This document shows, in pieces, positions 23,205-31,031 of a DNA stretch of 63,756 nt. A program made the position numbers and the translations under genes. This stretch comes from Betaproteobacteria bacterium. Lineage in GTDB: Bacteria > Pseudomonadota > Gammaproteobacteria > Burkholderiales > SG8-41. The stretch spans positions 1 to 63,756 of the forward strand of contig JACPTK010000016.1 in NCBI GenBank assembly GCA_016192825.1, written 5' to 3'. Within the stretch, counting starts at the first letter, position 1, and each line of letters begins with the position of its first letter. The notes beneath the pieces were generated by a model. It was not told where the DNA came from. It did not search any database and saw nothing but the letters and a program-made list of their open reading frames with translations.

Positions 23205-23240
23205 AGGAAATCGGCGGGCGGGGTCCGCCCGCGATTTCCT
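23205..23240. other. Strong hairpin at the stop of the Tll0287-like gene
   Basis: AGGAAATC and GCGGGCGG pair with CCGCCCGC and GATTTCCT, a 16-bp stem with one bulged G and a 3-base loop. It overlaps the TAG stop at 23239-23241. On the minus strand it lies between the monohaem gene and the terminal-reductase genes and may attenuate or process the operon mRNA. Confidence 0.6.
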
Positions 23241-23796
23241 ACTTCATCGGGATGCGAATGACCACGCCGCCCATGGTCTGCCCGATCTTGAAGTCCTTCC
23301 TCGGGCTGTCCTTGTGGTCGTTGTGGCAGGTGACGCACGCCGGCGCCACGGCCTTGTCGGCGTAGATCGCGGTGAAGTACTTGGTCTTGCCGAGCGTCTC
23401 CTCGCCGTAAAACGGCTTGCCGCCTTCCTTTGCGACCGCCTCCAGCCCTTTCTTTTCCAGCGCCGTCTTGGGCGCGTTCTGCCTGTTGACCGGCCACAGC
23501 GACTGGAGCGAGTAGCTGAAGCTTTTCTTCTTCTCGGCGACCATTTCCGAGCCGAAGCGGAACATCTGCGCCGGCAGCGGCAGCGCCTTGTCGTCCTTGA
23601 AGTGCTCGCTCGCCTTGATCACCTTCTCTTCGTTCTGCAGGCGGTTCACCACCATGCGCGTGTACACGGTGCGGTCGGACTCCATCACCGCGTGCAGCGC
23701 GTCCGCCATGTCCTTGTAGCTCACCTGGGCCTGCGCCGGCGCGGCGGCCGTGAATCCCGCCGCCAGCGCTACTGTCATTACCCTGGAAACTTTCAT
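23239..23796 (-). CDS. Tll0287-like monohaem periplasmic protein (DUF3365)
   Basis: A 185-residue exported protein. The signal peptide ends near residue 23 (PAQAQ). The body is a Tll0287-like domain (DUF3365), related to haem-binding PAS-like sensors, with one covalent haem motif CVTCHNDH at about residue 153. The N-terminal half is helical and contains the TVYTRMVVNRLQ segment typical of this family. It lies between an 11-haem cytochrome gene and the heme-copper reductase, so it may carry electrons or sense a ligand such as NO in the periplasm. The function of the family is not settled. Confidence 0.8.
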   Translation of the reverse strand: MKVSRVMTVALAAGFTAAAPAQAQVSYKDMADALHAVMESDRTVYTRMVVNRLQNEEKVIKASEHFKDDKALPLPAQMFRFGSEMVAEKKKSFSYSLQSLWPVNRQNAPKTALEKKGLEAVAKEGGKPFYGEETLGKTKYFTAIYADKAVAPACVTCHNDHKDSPRKDFKIGQTMGGVVIRIPMK

Positions 23797-23858
23797 CAGT
23801 CGCTCCTTTATGTTGATAAGACCAAGTCACTGCTGCAGCTCGAATCACGAATCACGAT

Positions 23859-25283
23859 TCACGGCTTCCGGGCCTGCCGCTTCGCTTCCACTACTTTCGC
23901 CCGCCGCGCGACCATCTCGAGGCTCTTGACCCGCGCGCGCGGCTGGCCGAGGAAGTTGTCCTGCACGAGCTTCGCGTCGGCCAGCGCGTCGGTGGAGAAA
24001 CCAAGTCCGTGGCAGCTCATGCACACCGGCCGGATCATCTTCTCGCTCGGCCGCAGGTTGTCGCTCTGGTTGTGCTGCACCAGCACCCGCTTTGCGTCGA
24101 GGTCCGGCGCGCGGTACTCGTCGCGCGGCAGGTGGCAGCTCGCGCAGGAGACGCCGCTGCCCGGCGGCAGCTCGCCCGCCAGCTCCTTTTTCCACAGCGC
24201 GTGGTGCGGCGAGCGTTCGTAGGCGGCGGTGTGGCCGTCGCGATGGCAGCCCGTGCAGGCTTCCACCGCCGCCTTCTTCGTGTCGAAGCGGTGCGCGCTG
24301 TGGCAGCTGGTGCAGGACAGCTGCGCATCGCGCGCCTTCGCATGCATCGGCCGGCGCGCGCGGCCCGGGGTCATCGGCGGGAGCCCTTCCGCCAGCCGCA
24401 TGCCGTGCTTGCCGGCGAGGAAGCCCTTCGCCTCCGGCCCGTGGCACGCCGCGCACGCCTTGTGATCGGGGCGCCGCACCCAGGCCTTTGCGCCCTCGTT
24501 CTCGACCTGGTGGCAGCCGCTGCAGTTGACGCCCGAGCGCGCGTGCGCGGTCGCGAGCCAGTCGCCGACGGTTTCTTTCGATGTCATCAGCTCCGCCGGG
24601 GCGTCGGGGGCGGTCTGCGCCTTCAGCGGGAAGCGGTCCGCGGGATAGCCCGGGAACGCCGCGGCGACTTCGCGGAAGTTGCGCGCGGGCAGCCGGCGGC
24701 GCGCGAGCAGCGCCGGCTCGTCGAGGTGCTTGGCGAGGAAATCCTCGTAGAGCGCGCGGTTGTCGTGGAACTTGTGGCAGCCGGCGGCATTGCAGGTGTT
24801 GAATGCCATGCCCTCGTGGCTCGGCCGGTCCTTCGCGATGTCCTGGTGGCAGTGAAAGCAGAAATCGCCCGCGAGCGTCACGCCCAACGTGCCCGTAATC
24901 TCGGGCCGGTGCTCGACGTGGCAGGTGACGCACAGCAAGGCGTCGAGCTTCTCCAGCAGGTCGGCGTTGCGCGGGTCGGTGAATTTGCTGCGCGGGTGCT
25001 TGTCCACCGCGTTCTTCAGCTCCTGCCCGTGGCAGCGCTCGCACGCTTCCTGCAGCGCCTCGCGCCCGCCGAACGGGCTTTCGTGACAGGACTCGCAGGC
25101 GAGCTCGATCTGGTAGTGCCCGTGCGAGGTCTTGCCCGGCAGGAACATCGAGCGCGCGGGCGAGAGCAGTGGATTGCTGGCCGCGCTCTTCATGAAAAGA
25201 CCCGCCGCAAGGTAGCCGCCGATGCCGATCGTCATAATGACCCACCCGATCCAGAAGATCCTGCGGCCGTCGGGCTTCGCCAT
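23859..25283 (-). CDS. Membrane-anchored multihaem cytochrome c (10 CxxCH plus one CxxxCH)
   Basis: A 474-residue protein with one N-terminal membrane helix (IFWIGWVIMTIGIGGYLAAG) and a periplasmic part. Haem motifs in order are CESCH, CERCH, CVTCH, CFHCH, CNAAGCH, CSGCH, CAACH, CTSCH, CTGCH, CASCH and CMSCH. The fifth has three residues between the cysteines, which is rare. Ten or eleven haems would form a wire between the membrane and soluble partners. It starts three bases after the stop of the membrane diaphorase gene, so the two probably work together. I do not recognise a catalytic haem motif (no CxxCK). The TGA stop opens a short GTGAATC heptamer run. Confidence 0.88.
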   Translation of the reverse strand: MAKPDGRRIFWIGWVIMTIGIGGYLAAGLFMKSAASNPLLSPARSMFLPGKTSHGHYQIELACESCHESPFGGREALQEACERCHGQELKNAVDKHPRSKFTDPRNADLLEKLDALLCVTCHVEHRPEITGTLGVTLAGDFCFHCHQDIAKDRPSHEGMAFNTCNAAGCHKFHDNRALYEDFLAKHLDEPALLARRRLPARNFREVAAAFPGYPADRFPLKAQTAPDAPAELMTSKETVGDWLATAHARSGVNCSGCHQVENEGAKAWVRRPDHKACAACHGPEAKGFLAGKHGMRLAEGLPPMTPGRARRPMHAKARDAQLSCTSCHSAHRFDTKKAAVEACTGCHRDGHTAAYERSPHHALWKKELAGELPPGSGVSCASCHLPRDEYRAPDLDAKRVLVQHNQSDNLRPSEKMIRPVCMSCHGLGFSTDALADAKLVQDNFLGQPRARVKSLEMVARRAKVVEAKRQARKP

Positions 25284-25286
25284 GCT

Positions 25287-27269
25287 TCAGAAGTAATAGG
25301 TCTTGAACACATGGAACGCGAGCAGTACCGGTATCGGCCAGGCGATCAGGATGTGCGTCCACAGCGAGGTGCCGCGCAGCCGCGCGGCACCGGCCCCGAG
25401 CCGGTGCTCCAGCGCGATCGCGCCTCCCGCGACGGCGCCCAGCGCCACGACGCCGAGAAACGCCGCCATCAGGAAGAAATTGAGGTTAGCCCCGAGCCGC
25501 CCGCCGGTGTGCGCGGCGAGCCCGATGAGGGTGAGCGCGCCGAGCGCGGCGTGCGCGACGCGCCACAGCGAGAAATCGCCGAGCCTCACGCGCGGCATGC
25601 GCTTGCGCAGCGACATCGCGAGCAGCACGGCCGAGAGCCCGAGCACGCTGAAGCCGCTGACCTGTTTCCAGAAGCTCTCGCGCCACAGCACGTCCCACTG
25701 CCACGGCACCTGGACGGTAACCGTGTACGGGACCAGGACCAGCGCGAGCGCGAGCGTTGCCAGCGCCGCGAAGCCGCCGCTGCCGAGCAGCATCTTCCAG
25801 CCGCGCACCGGCCCGGCAACGGCCGTGCTGCCGGCCAGCTCGGCCAGCAGCGGCCGGCACGATCCGCAGACGGTGGAGGCGCCGGTGCGGGCCGCAAGCG
25901 ACTCGACGGTCGCGCAGCCGCCGGCAAGCGCGCGTCCCAGCTCGCCGCGCGTGACCCCGGTGCAGTTGCAAACGGTGGCGGCGGCCGGCCAGGCCACCAC
26001 GCTGCCCATTTCCTCCTCGGGCCAGAGCGATCCGGTGCGCGCGAAGCGCAGCAGCTGCCACGGCCACACCCGGCGCTGGCGCATGACCGCCTCCTGCAGG
26101 CGGCTCAGTTCGGGGCAATCGCCCACGGCAATCGCGCCGACCAGCCGGCCGTGGAGCGTCACCAGCTTGCGATACGAGCTTCCCGCGCGCGAGACCCAGG
26201 CGCGCCCGAAGCTGGGCGTCTCCTCCCCGGTGACCGGCCCCATGCTGAACACGGGGAGGTCGACCACTTTCAGGCGCGTCGCGACGGTCGAGCCGTTGTA
26301 GCGCGTGCGGCCGCCGGTGATGGCGTGCGCCGCCACCGTCGCCTGCTCCAGCCCCGGCGCGACGATGCCGTAGACACGGTTGCGGTGCTCCGCGCACTCG
26401 CCCACGGCGTAGATGTCGGGATCCGGGGTTTGCATGCGGTCGTTCACGCGCACGCCGCGGCCGATGGGGAGTCCCGCCGCAAGCGCGAGCTCCGTGTTGG
26501 GCAGGATGCCGGTGGCGACCAGCAGCGTGTCGCACTCGACGAGACGCTCGCTGCGCAGCTGGATGCCGCTGACGGCGGCGTCCCCGAGAACGCGCTTGAC
26601 GCCGTCTCCCAGCACGACTTCGATGCCGAGCGCCTCGAGGCGCGCGAGCAGCTCGCGCGCCGCGCCCTCGTCGAGCTGGCGCATCATGAGCCTGCTGTAG
26701 TGCTCGACGACGCAGACTTCGGTATGAAAGCGCTGCATCGCGCGCGCCGCTTCCAGCCCGAGGAGCCCGCCGCCCAGCACGACGGTGCGGCGGCTGCGGA
26801 CGCGCCGCGCCAGCAGGCGGTGCGCGTCGCGCACGTCGCGAAAGGTGTAGACGCCGGGCAGCTTGATGCCCGGAATGTCGGGCACGTAAGGGCGCGAGCC
26901 GGTGGCGAGCACGAGACGGGAGTAGGGCTGCGCGAAGCCGGTGGCGTCGCGCACGCAGCGGCTCTCCCGGTCGATCGCCGTGACGCGACAGCCGTAGCGC
27001 GTTTCGATGTTGGCGCCGGGCGGCAGCGCGGAATCGCGCGTCAGCGCCTGCCAGCTCAATTCGCCGACCAGGAAGGAGGACAGCCGCACGCGGTTGTAGG
27101 GCTCCGACGCCTCCTCGCCGTAGAGCACGACGGGCGTGGCGGGGTCGCGCCGGCACAGTTCCTGCGCGACGCGCATGCCGACCGGGCCCGCGCCGACGAC
27201 GACGACCGGCGCGATGGCCTTGTCGTCCGCCGGTGCGGCGCGCGATCGCCGCTGGTTCGCCGTTGCCAC
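25287..27269 (-). CDS. NirB-like FAD/NAD(P)H oxidoreductase fused to [2Fe-2S] and membrane b-type cytochrome region
   Basis: About 660 residues in three parts. Residues 1-400 are a pyridine nucleotide-disulfide reductase like the NirB N-terminus (VVVVGAGPVGMRVAQEL, VLATGSRPYVPDIPG, VVLGGGLLGLEAARAM, DPDIYAVGECAEH). Residues 430-490 carry a BFD-like [2Fe-2S] site (VCNCTG...STVCGSC). The last 170 residues form about six helices with His pairs near 572/587 and 639/653, spaced 14-15, as in di-haem b cytochromes. The siroheme core is absent. The GTG at 27269 is chosen because TTGGAG lies seven bases before it; ATG at 27344 is possible. It probably feeds NAD(P)H electrons across the membrane to the multihaem cytochrome encoded next. 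Confidence 0.8.
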   Translation of the reverse strand: MATANQRRSRAAPADDKAIAPVVVVGAGPVGMRVAQELCRRDPATPVVLYGEEASEPYNRVRLSSFLVGELSWQALTRDSALPPGANIETRYGCRVTAIDRESRCVRDATGFAQPYSRLVLATGSRPYVPDIPGIKLPGVYTFRDVRDAHRLLARRVRSRRTVVLGGGLLGLEAARAMQRFHTEVCVVEHYSRLMMRQLDEGAARELLARLEALGIEVVLGDGVKRVLGDAAVSGIQLRSERLVECDTLLVATGILPNTELALAAGLPIGRGVRVNDRMQTPDPDIYAVGECAEHRNRVYGIVAPGLEQATVAAHAITGGRTRYNGSTVATRLKVVDLPVFSMGPVTGEETPSFGRAWVSRAGSSYRKLVTLHGRLVGAIAVGDCPELSRLQEAVMRQRRVWPWQLLRFARTGSLWPEEEMGSVVAWPAAATVCNCTGVTRGELGRALAGGCATVESLAARTGASTVCGSCRPLLAELAGSTAVAGPVRGWKMLLGSGGFAALATLALALVLVPYTVTVQVPWQWDVLWRESFWKQVSGFSVLGLSAVLLAMSLRKRMPRVRLGDFSLWRVAHAALGALTLIGLAAHTGGRLGANLNFFLMAAFLGVVALGAVAGGAIALEHRLGAGAARLRGTSLWTHILIAWPIPVLLAFHVFKTYYF

Positions 27270-27590
27270 GATTCCGCTCCAATCAGGACTGCTGGTTCGC
27301 GCGCGGCGCGCGCAAACTCTGGTGCGTTGTTCAGCAACCACCATGCCAAGCGCGGGTTTTGATGCGCACCAAATTGATTTCAATGAAAAAAATGGGTGAT
27401 CCAGGCCGGCGAACACGGTTGCAACGCGAGCCTGCATGCGCTGCTTTGGTGCAATGCGACATGGCATGGCACCAAAACATGACGGTCTCGCATCGTTATG
27501 GGCAGACCAACCCGATGTTTGATATAGAGCAAATAGCCGTTTCCGGGTCTGTATATCCTTCCTGTTGTGATCGCGCGTCGTTCCACACTT
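27270..27590. other. 321-bp divergent control region of the nitrogen-oxide cluster
   Basis: The region is relatively AT-rich and separates the long minus-strand operon from a plus-strand gene, so promoters for both should lie here. A 12-base palindrome (ATTGATTTCAAT, 27373-27384) is the only notable site. Its half-sites are closer together than in FNR-type boxes, so I do not assign a regulator. Confidence 0.4.
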
Positions 27591-28046
27591 ATGAGGATGA
27601 GAGCTTTTTCGTTAGTCCTGGTGTTCTGGGGGCTCGCATGGTCCGGATGGGCCAGCGTCGCGCCGCCTGGGCGAACCGGGGCGGCCGTCGCCAGCACTGC
27701 AGGCGAGGCCCGGGTGGTCGAAGACCGTGGCGGCGTGATCGCAAACGTCATGCATGCGCTGGTCAGCGCGATGGTTGGCAAGGCCATCGCCCGCTCGATG
27801 GACGATGTGGACTGGAAGATGGTCTTGCACGCGCTCGAGTTCGGCCGTGCAGGCGTGCCGTCACGCTGGCGCAACCCCGAAAGCCGAAACACGTATGCCG
27901 TGACTCTGGTCCGCTCCTACGACGCGTCGGACGGCCTCTGCCTCGAATACACGGTGGAGGCGATAATCGGCGGAAAGGGAGACAGGGCTCATAACACCGC
28001 CTGCCGCCTGCCGGACGGAAGTTGGAGCGTAACGGACGACCGTTGA
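27591..28046 (+). CDS. Exported protein, 17-kDa surface-antigen-like C-terminus
   Basis: A 151-residue protein with a signal peptide (MRMRAFSLVLVFWGLAWSG). Residues 50-75 form a glycine/alanine-rich helix (GVIANVMHALVSAMVGKAIA) that could insert in a membrane. The C-terminal third has the pattern RWRNPESRNTYAVT, CLEYTVEAI and ACRLPDGSWSV, which resembles the RT0821/Lpp0805 (17-kDa surface antigen) family. GTG at 27567 is an alternative start. Its function is unknown. It lies divergent from the respiratory cluster. Confidence 0.65.
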   Translation: MRMRAFSLVLVFWGLAWSGWASVAPPGRTGAAVASTAGEARVVEDRGGVIANVMHALVSAMVGKAIARSMDDVDWKMVLHALEFGRAGVPSRWRNPESRNTYAVTLVRSYDASDGLCLEYTVEAIIGGKGDRAHNTACRLPDGSWSVTDDR

Positions 28047-28299
28047 ACCAGCCCGTTCAGGATCAACGGCTACGCGCTTTTGGGCGTGAGCGCCGCAGGC
28101 TGTTCTGCACCCTGAACGCCCTCCGCCGCGGGGCACAACTCCCCTTTCGGCTCCGCTGACCTGTCTATTACCCCGGCAGTCGACATCGCCCGACGGTCCC
28201 GGGCGAGCGCGTATCCCGCCGGGCGCCCGCGCTCTTGCGTGCATGGAAGGGCGGGTTCAGGATTGCCCCATGAAATCATCGCTTGCTTGAGGGGGGCGC

Positions 28300-29718
28300 A
28301 TGCAGGAATTGTGGAAGCGGTCGGCAACGGAAGTCGTGGGCCTGCTCAAGCGCCGGAAAGTCTCGCCGCTGGAGCTGATCGACGCGGCGGCGGCGCGGAT
28401 CGGGGCGACCAACCCGAAGCTCAACGCCTTCGTGACGTTGTGCTACGACCGCGCGCGCGCGCATGCGCGGCGCCTGATGAAGAAGAAGCCGGCCGGCAAG
28501 CTGCCGCCGCACTTCCTGCACGGGCTCCCGATCGGGGTGAAGGACGGCACCGACGTTGAAGGCGTGCGCTGCACCTCCGGCTCGCGCATCTACGCCGACC
28601 GCATCGCGCCATCCTCGGACATCGTGGTGCAGCGACTGGAGGCGAACGGCGCGATCGTGATCGGCAAGACCAATCTTCCCGAGTTCGCCGCGGGCGGCAA
28701 CACGTTCAACGACGTGTTCGGCGCGACGCTCAATCCGTGGGACACGCGCATGACCTCGAGCGGGTCCTCCGGCGGATCGGCCGCGGCGCTGGCGGCGGGG
28801 CAGGTGTGGCTCGCGACCGGCGGCGACTTCGGCGGCAGCATCCGCACCCCGTCGAGCTATTGCTCGACTACCGGGTTGCGGCCGAGCCCCGGCATGGTGC
28901 CGCGCGCATCCCGGCAGCCGTTCAATCCGCTTTCGGTCGAGGGGCCGATGGCGCGCAACGTCGCGGACACGGCGCTCATGTTCGACTGCGAGGCGGGGTG
29001 GCACCCGCTCGACCCCCTGTCGCAGGTGGGTCCGCATCCGGGCTTCTCGGCCGCCGCCGCGCGCCCGAAAAAACCCCGCCGTGTTGCCGTCAGCGCCGAC
29101 CTCGGCGTCGCGCGCGCGGTGGACCGCGAGGTGCGCCAGGTGTGCAGGGCGGCGGCGGACAGGCTCGCGCGCGAGGGCGTGAAGGTGGAGGAGACGCACC
29201 CGGACCTGTCGGATGCGGAGCGGACCTTCCTCACGCTGCGCGGCGCGGTCTTCATCGCGCGCCACGCGCAGCTCATGGCGAAGCACCGCCATCTTTACAA
29301 GCAGGAGATCATCGACAACACCGAGTTCGGGCTGCGCCTGAAGCCCGAGGAAGTCGTCGCGGCGGAGGTCGCGCAGGGCGAGATCATCCGGCGCACGGCG
29401 AAGTGGTTCGAAAATCACGATCTGCTGATCTGCCCGGCGGTTTCGTGCCCGCCGTTCGACGTGGGCGTGCGCTATCCCGAGCAGGTCGACGGCGTGCGGC
29501 TCGAGGGCTACATGGGCTGGCTCGTGCTCACCTACGCGATCACGGTCACCGCCTGTCCCGTCGTATCGCTGCCGGGAGGCTTCACGGCCGCCGGCCTGCC
29601 GGTCGGACTGCAGCTGGTCGGACCGCCGCGCAGCGAGGCGCGGCTGCTCGCCATGGCGTCGTACGTGGAATCGCTGCTGGACGTGGCGCCGAAGACCCCG
29701 ATCGACCCGCGTCCGTAG
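28300..29718 (+). CDS. Amidase-signature family hydrolase
   Basis: A 472-residue amidase-signature enzyme. The Ser-cisSer-Lys triad is visible: Lys in LPIGVKDGTD (about residue 85), the cis-Ser in the glycine/serine loop SSGSSGGSAAAL, and the nucleophile Ser in GGDFGGSIRTPSS. Length is normal for the family. No gatCB genes lie nearby and the overall text is unlike GatA, so it probably hydrolyses a free amide, as in nitrile or aromatic amide breakdown. The frame begins at ATG 28300; GGGGGGCGC precedes it, a weak ribosome binding site. Confidence 0.88.
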   Translation: MQELWKRSATEVVGLLKRRKVSPLELIDAAAARIGATNPKLNAFVTLCYDRARAHARRLMKKKPAGKLPPHFLHGLPIGVKDGTDVEGVRCTSGSRIYADRIAPSSDIVVQRLEANGAIVIGKTNLPEFAAGGNTFNDVFGATLNPWDTRMTSSGSSGGSAAALAAGQVWLATGGDFGGSIRTPSSYCSTTGLRPSPGMVPRASRQPFNPLSVEGPMARNVADTALMFDCEAGWHPLDPLSQVGPHPGFSAAAARPKKPRRVAVSADLGVARAVDREVRQVCRAAADRLAREGVKVEETHPDLSDAERTFLTLRGAVFIARHAQLMAKHRHLYKQEIIDNTEFGLRLKPEEVVAAEVAQGEIIRRTAKWFENHDLLICPAVSCPPFDVGVRYPEQVDGVRLEGYMGWLVLTYAITVTACPVVSLPGGFTAAGLPVGLQLVGPPRSEARLLAMASYVESLLDVAPKTPIDPRP

Positions 29719-29753
29719 GGCCTCTTGCCAAGGGCCGATGCGCACCGCTCGGT

Positions 29754-29781
29754 ACAAAAAAACCCCGGCTTACGCCGGGGT
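29754..29781 (-). terminator. Rho-independent terminator for the minus-strand glycine-zipper genes
   Basis: ACCCCGGC-TTAC-GCCGGGGT is an 8-bp perfect stem. Read on the minus strand it is followed by eight T. It lies 40 bases past the stop of the gene at 29822-30049. This is the clearest classical terminator of the window. Confidence 0.88.
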
Positions 29782-29821
29782 AAACAGGGGAGGGATGGAC
29801 TACTACAACTTCGTAAAATCC

Positions 29822-30049
29822 TTATTCCGCGCGGTTGCCGATCTTGTATCCGGCGACGCTGCCGGCCGCCACGCCAACCAGCACGCCGATCGGGTGGCTG
29901 ACGATCGCGGATACCGCCACGCCGCCCAGCGCCGCGCCGGTGAGGACGCCGATCTGCGCCGGGGTAGGGTTGAAGAAATACGACGCGATCCCGAGGCACA
30001 CGATTGCCGCAGCCGTCAGCGGCGATATCTTCAGCTTCAGTTCATCCAT
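29822..30049 (-). CDS. Small glycine-zipper membrane protein
   Basis: A 75-residue protein with two hydrophobic stretches. The second (IGVLTGAALGGVAVSAIV, then GVLVGVAAGSVAGYKIG) is a glycine zipper, the GxxxG spacing that packs helices or forms channels. GGGAGG lies nine bases before the ATG. The gene follows a related glycine-zipper lipoprotein gene on the same strand, 16 bases apart, and ends at a clear terminator. Both may be envelope stress proteins; function is unknown. Confidence 0.75.
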   Translation of the reverse strand: MDELKLKISPLTAAAIVCLGIASYFFNPTPAQIGVLTGAALGGVAVSAIVSHPIGVLVGVAAGSVAGYKIGNRAE

Positions 30050-30065
30050 GGCCAGCCTCCCTGCA

Positions 30066-30284
30066 TCACTTGATGCGCTTGCCGATTTCGTAGCCGGCGG
30101 CGGCGCCCGCGCCCGCGCCGACCACGGTGCCGGTCGTGCTGCCGGCGGTGACGGCCGAGCCCACCACCCCGCCGATCACTGCGCCAGTGGCCGCGCCGAT
30201 CTGGGCGTTGGATGGATTGGACGCGCACGCTCCCAGCCCCAGGCTCGTGATAACGAACATCGCCGCCGCAGTCAGTTTTTTCAT
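30066..30284 (-). CDS. Glycine-zipper lipoprotein (OsmB-like)
   Basis: A 72-residue lipoprotein. The lipobox is LGLGAC with Cys20. The mature part is almost wholly a glycine zipper (GAATGAVIGGVVGSAV, GTVVGAGAGAAAGYEIGKRIK). AAAGGAA lies about seven bases before the ATG. Such small lipoproteins, like OsmB, are induced by osmotic or envelope stress. It forms a two-gene unit with the membrane protein gene downstream. Confidence 0.8.
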   Translation of the reverse strand: MKKLTAAAMFVITSLGLGACASNPSNAQIGAATGAVIGGVVGSAVTAGSTTGTVVGAGAGAAAGYEIGKRIK

Positions 30285-30494
30285 CTCGATTCCTTTCTGG
30301 CTGTAGTGCTCCTGTTCCAGGGCCACGCACGGGCCGTGCCAGGATAAGTTTCTATTCAATTTCAATTGGTTGGTAAGAATCAGCGACGGCAATGCCGGGC
30401 ACGAATGTCGTTTCCCAGAGACGGCAATAATTCCGGCTAATGGCATCCAGCTGAGCCACGGCGGTTTTTTCTGTCGCCGATTCCCGACACCCCC

Positions 30495-30536
30495 TGGCAG
30501 CCTGTCGGACTTTGATGGTCCGACAGGCTGCGCGGC
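30495..30536. repeat. Solo hairpin of the GTCGGACTT family
   Basis: GGCAGCCTGTCGGAC and GTCCGACAGGCTGC pair around a short TTTGATG loop. It matches the terminal hairpin of the CTAG-bounded elements, but the flanking CTAG is lost. It lies 11 bases past the CsbD gene's stop. Confidence 0.7.
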
Positions 30537-30546
30537 CCGAATCCGG

Positions 30547-30795
30547 CTACACCAGCTCGCCGTTGCGGCGCAGCACCTGCTCAAAGGCGGCGGCGCGCTG
30601 TTCGCTGTTCTCCCATTCCTTCACTTGCCGCTCGGCCTCGTCCTTCGAGATACCGTAGCTTTCCTGGAGCACGCCGATCAGCCGCTCCCGCTTGCCCGCG
30701 ACGATCTCAAGCTGGCTCTCGGTGAGCACACCCCATTGCTCCTTGAACTTGCCCCTCAGCTGCCTCCAGTTGCCTTCGACCCGATCCCAGTTCAT
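30547..30795 (-). CDS. CsbD-family stress protein
   Basis: An 82-residue protein with the CsbD pattern: MNWDRVEGNWRQLRGKFKEQWG at the N-terminus, then a second helical half. CsbD-like proteins are small, soluble, sigma-factor-controlled general stress proteins of unknown biochemistry. AAAGGAG precedes the ATG at 30795 by seven bases. It lies in a row of small stress-type genes on the minus strand. Confidence in the family is high; the role is unknown. Confidence 0.88.
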   Translation of the reverse strand: MNWDRVEGNWRQLRGKFKEQWGVLTESQLEIVAGKRERLIGVLQESYGISKDEAERQVKEWENSEQRAAAFEQVLRRNGELV

Positions 30796-31031
30796 TCCCC
30801 GCTCCTTTCGCGATGTCGCCTGAAGAGGCTGCCCGTGCGGCGCACGCTGGTAGCCTTTCCGGGACACTCAGCACGCCGCGTGCCAGCCTGGGCATATCAA
30901 TAAGAAACAGGTTGTTATGGAAAAACGCCGGCCTCGAATCGCTACCCAGTCGTCGTGCTCGGGCGACGCGAGTCCGGAGCGGGCGGATATCTCCATGCCG
31001 CGGGGACAAATCGGTACAATTCCTTCCCGCC

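Noticed and set aside
23239-23796. Reading the monohaem protein as a cytochrome P460 or NO-binding c'-type protein
   Set aside because: The single CxxCH near the C-terminus and the TVYTRMVVNRLQ segment fit the Tll0287-like family better, and no P460 Lys cross-link region is apparent.
24009-27362. Very long open frame on the plus strand (1117 codons) opposite the cytochrome and diaphorase genes
   Set aside because: It is the antisense shadow of high-GC genes with strong codon bias. Its product is low-complexity Arg/Ala/His-rich, while the minus strand encodes clear haem motifs.
27373-27384. FNR/DNR box in the promoter region of the nitrogen-oxide operon
   Set aside because: ATTGATTTCAAT has only two bases between half-sites, whereas FNR-type sites need four. 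It is kept only as an unexplained palindrome.
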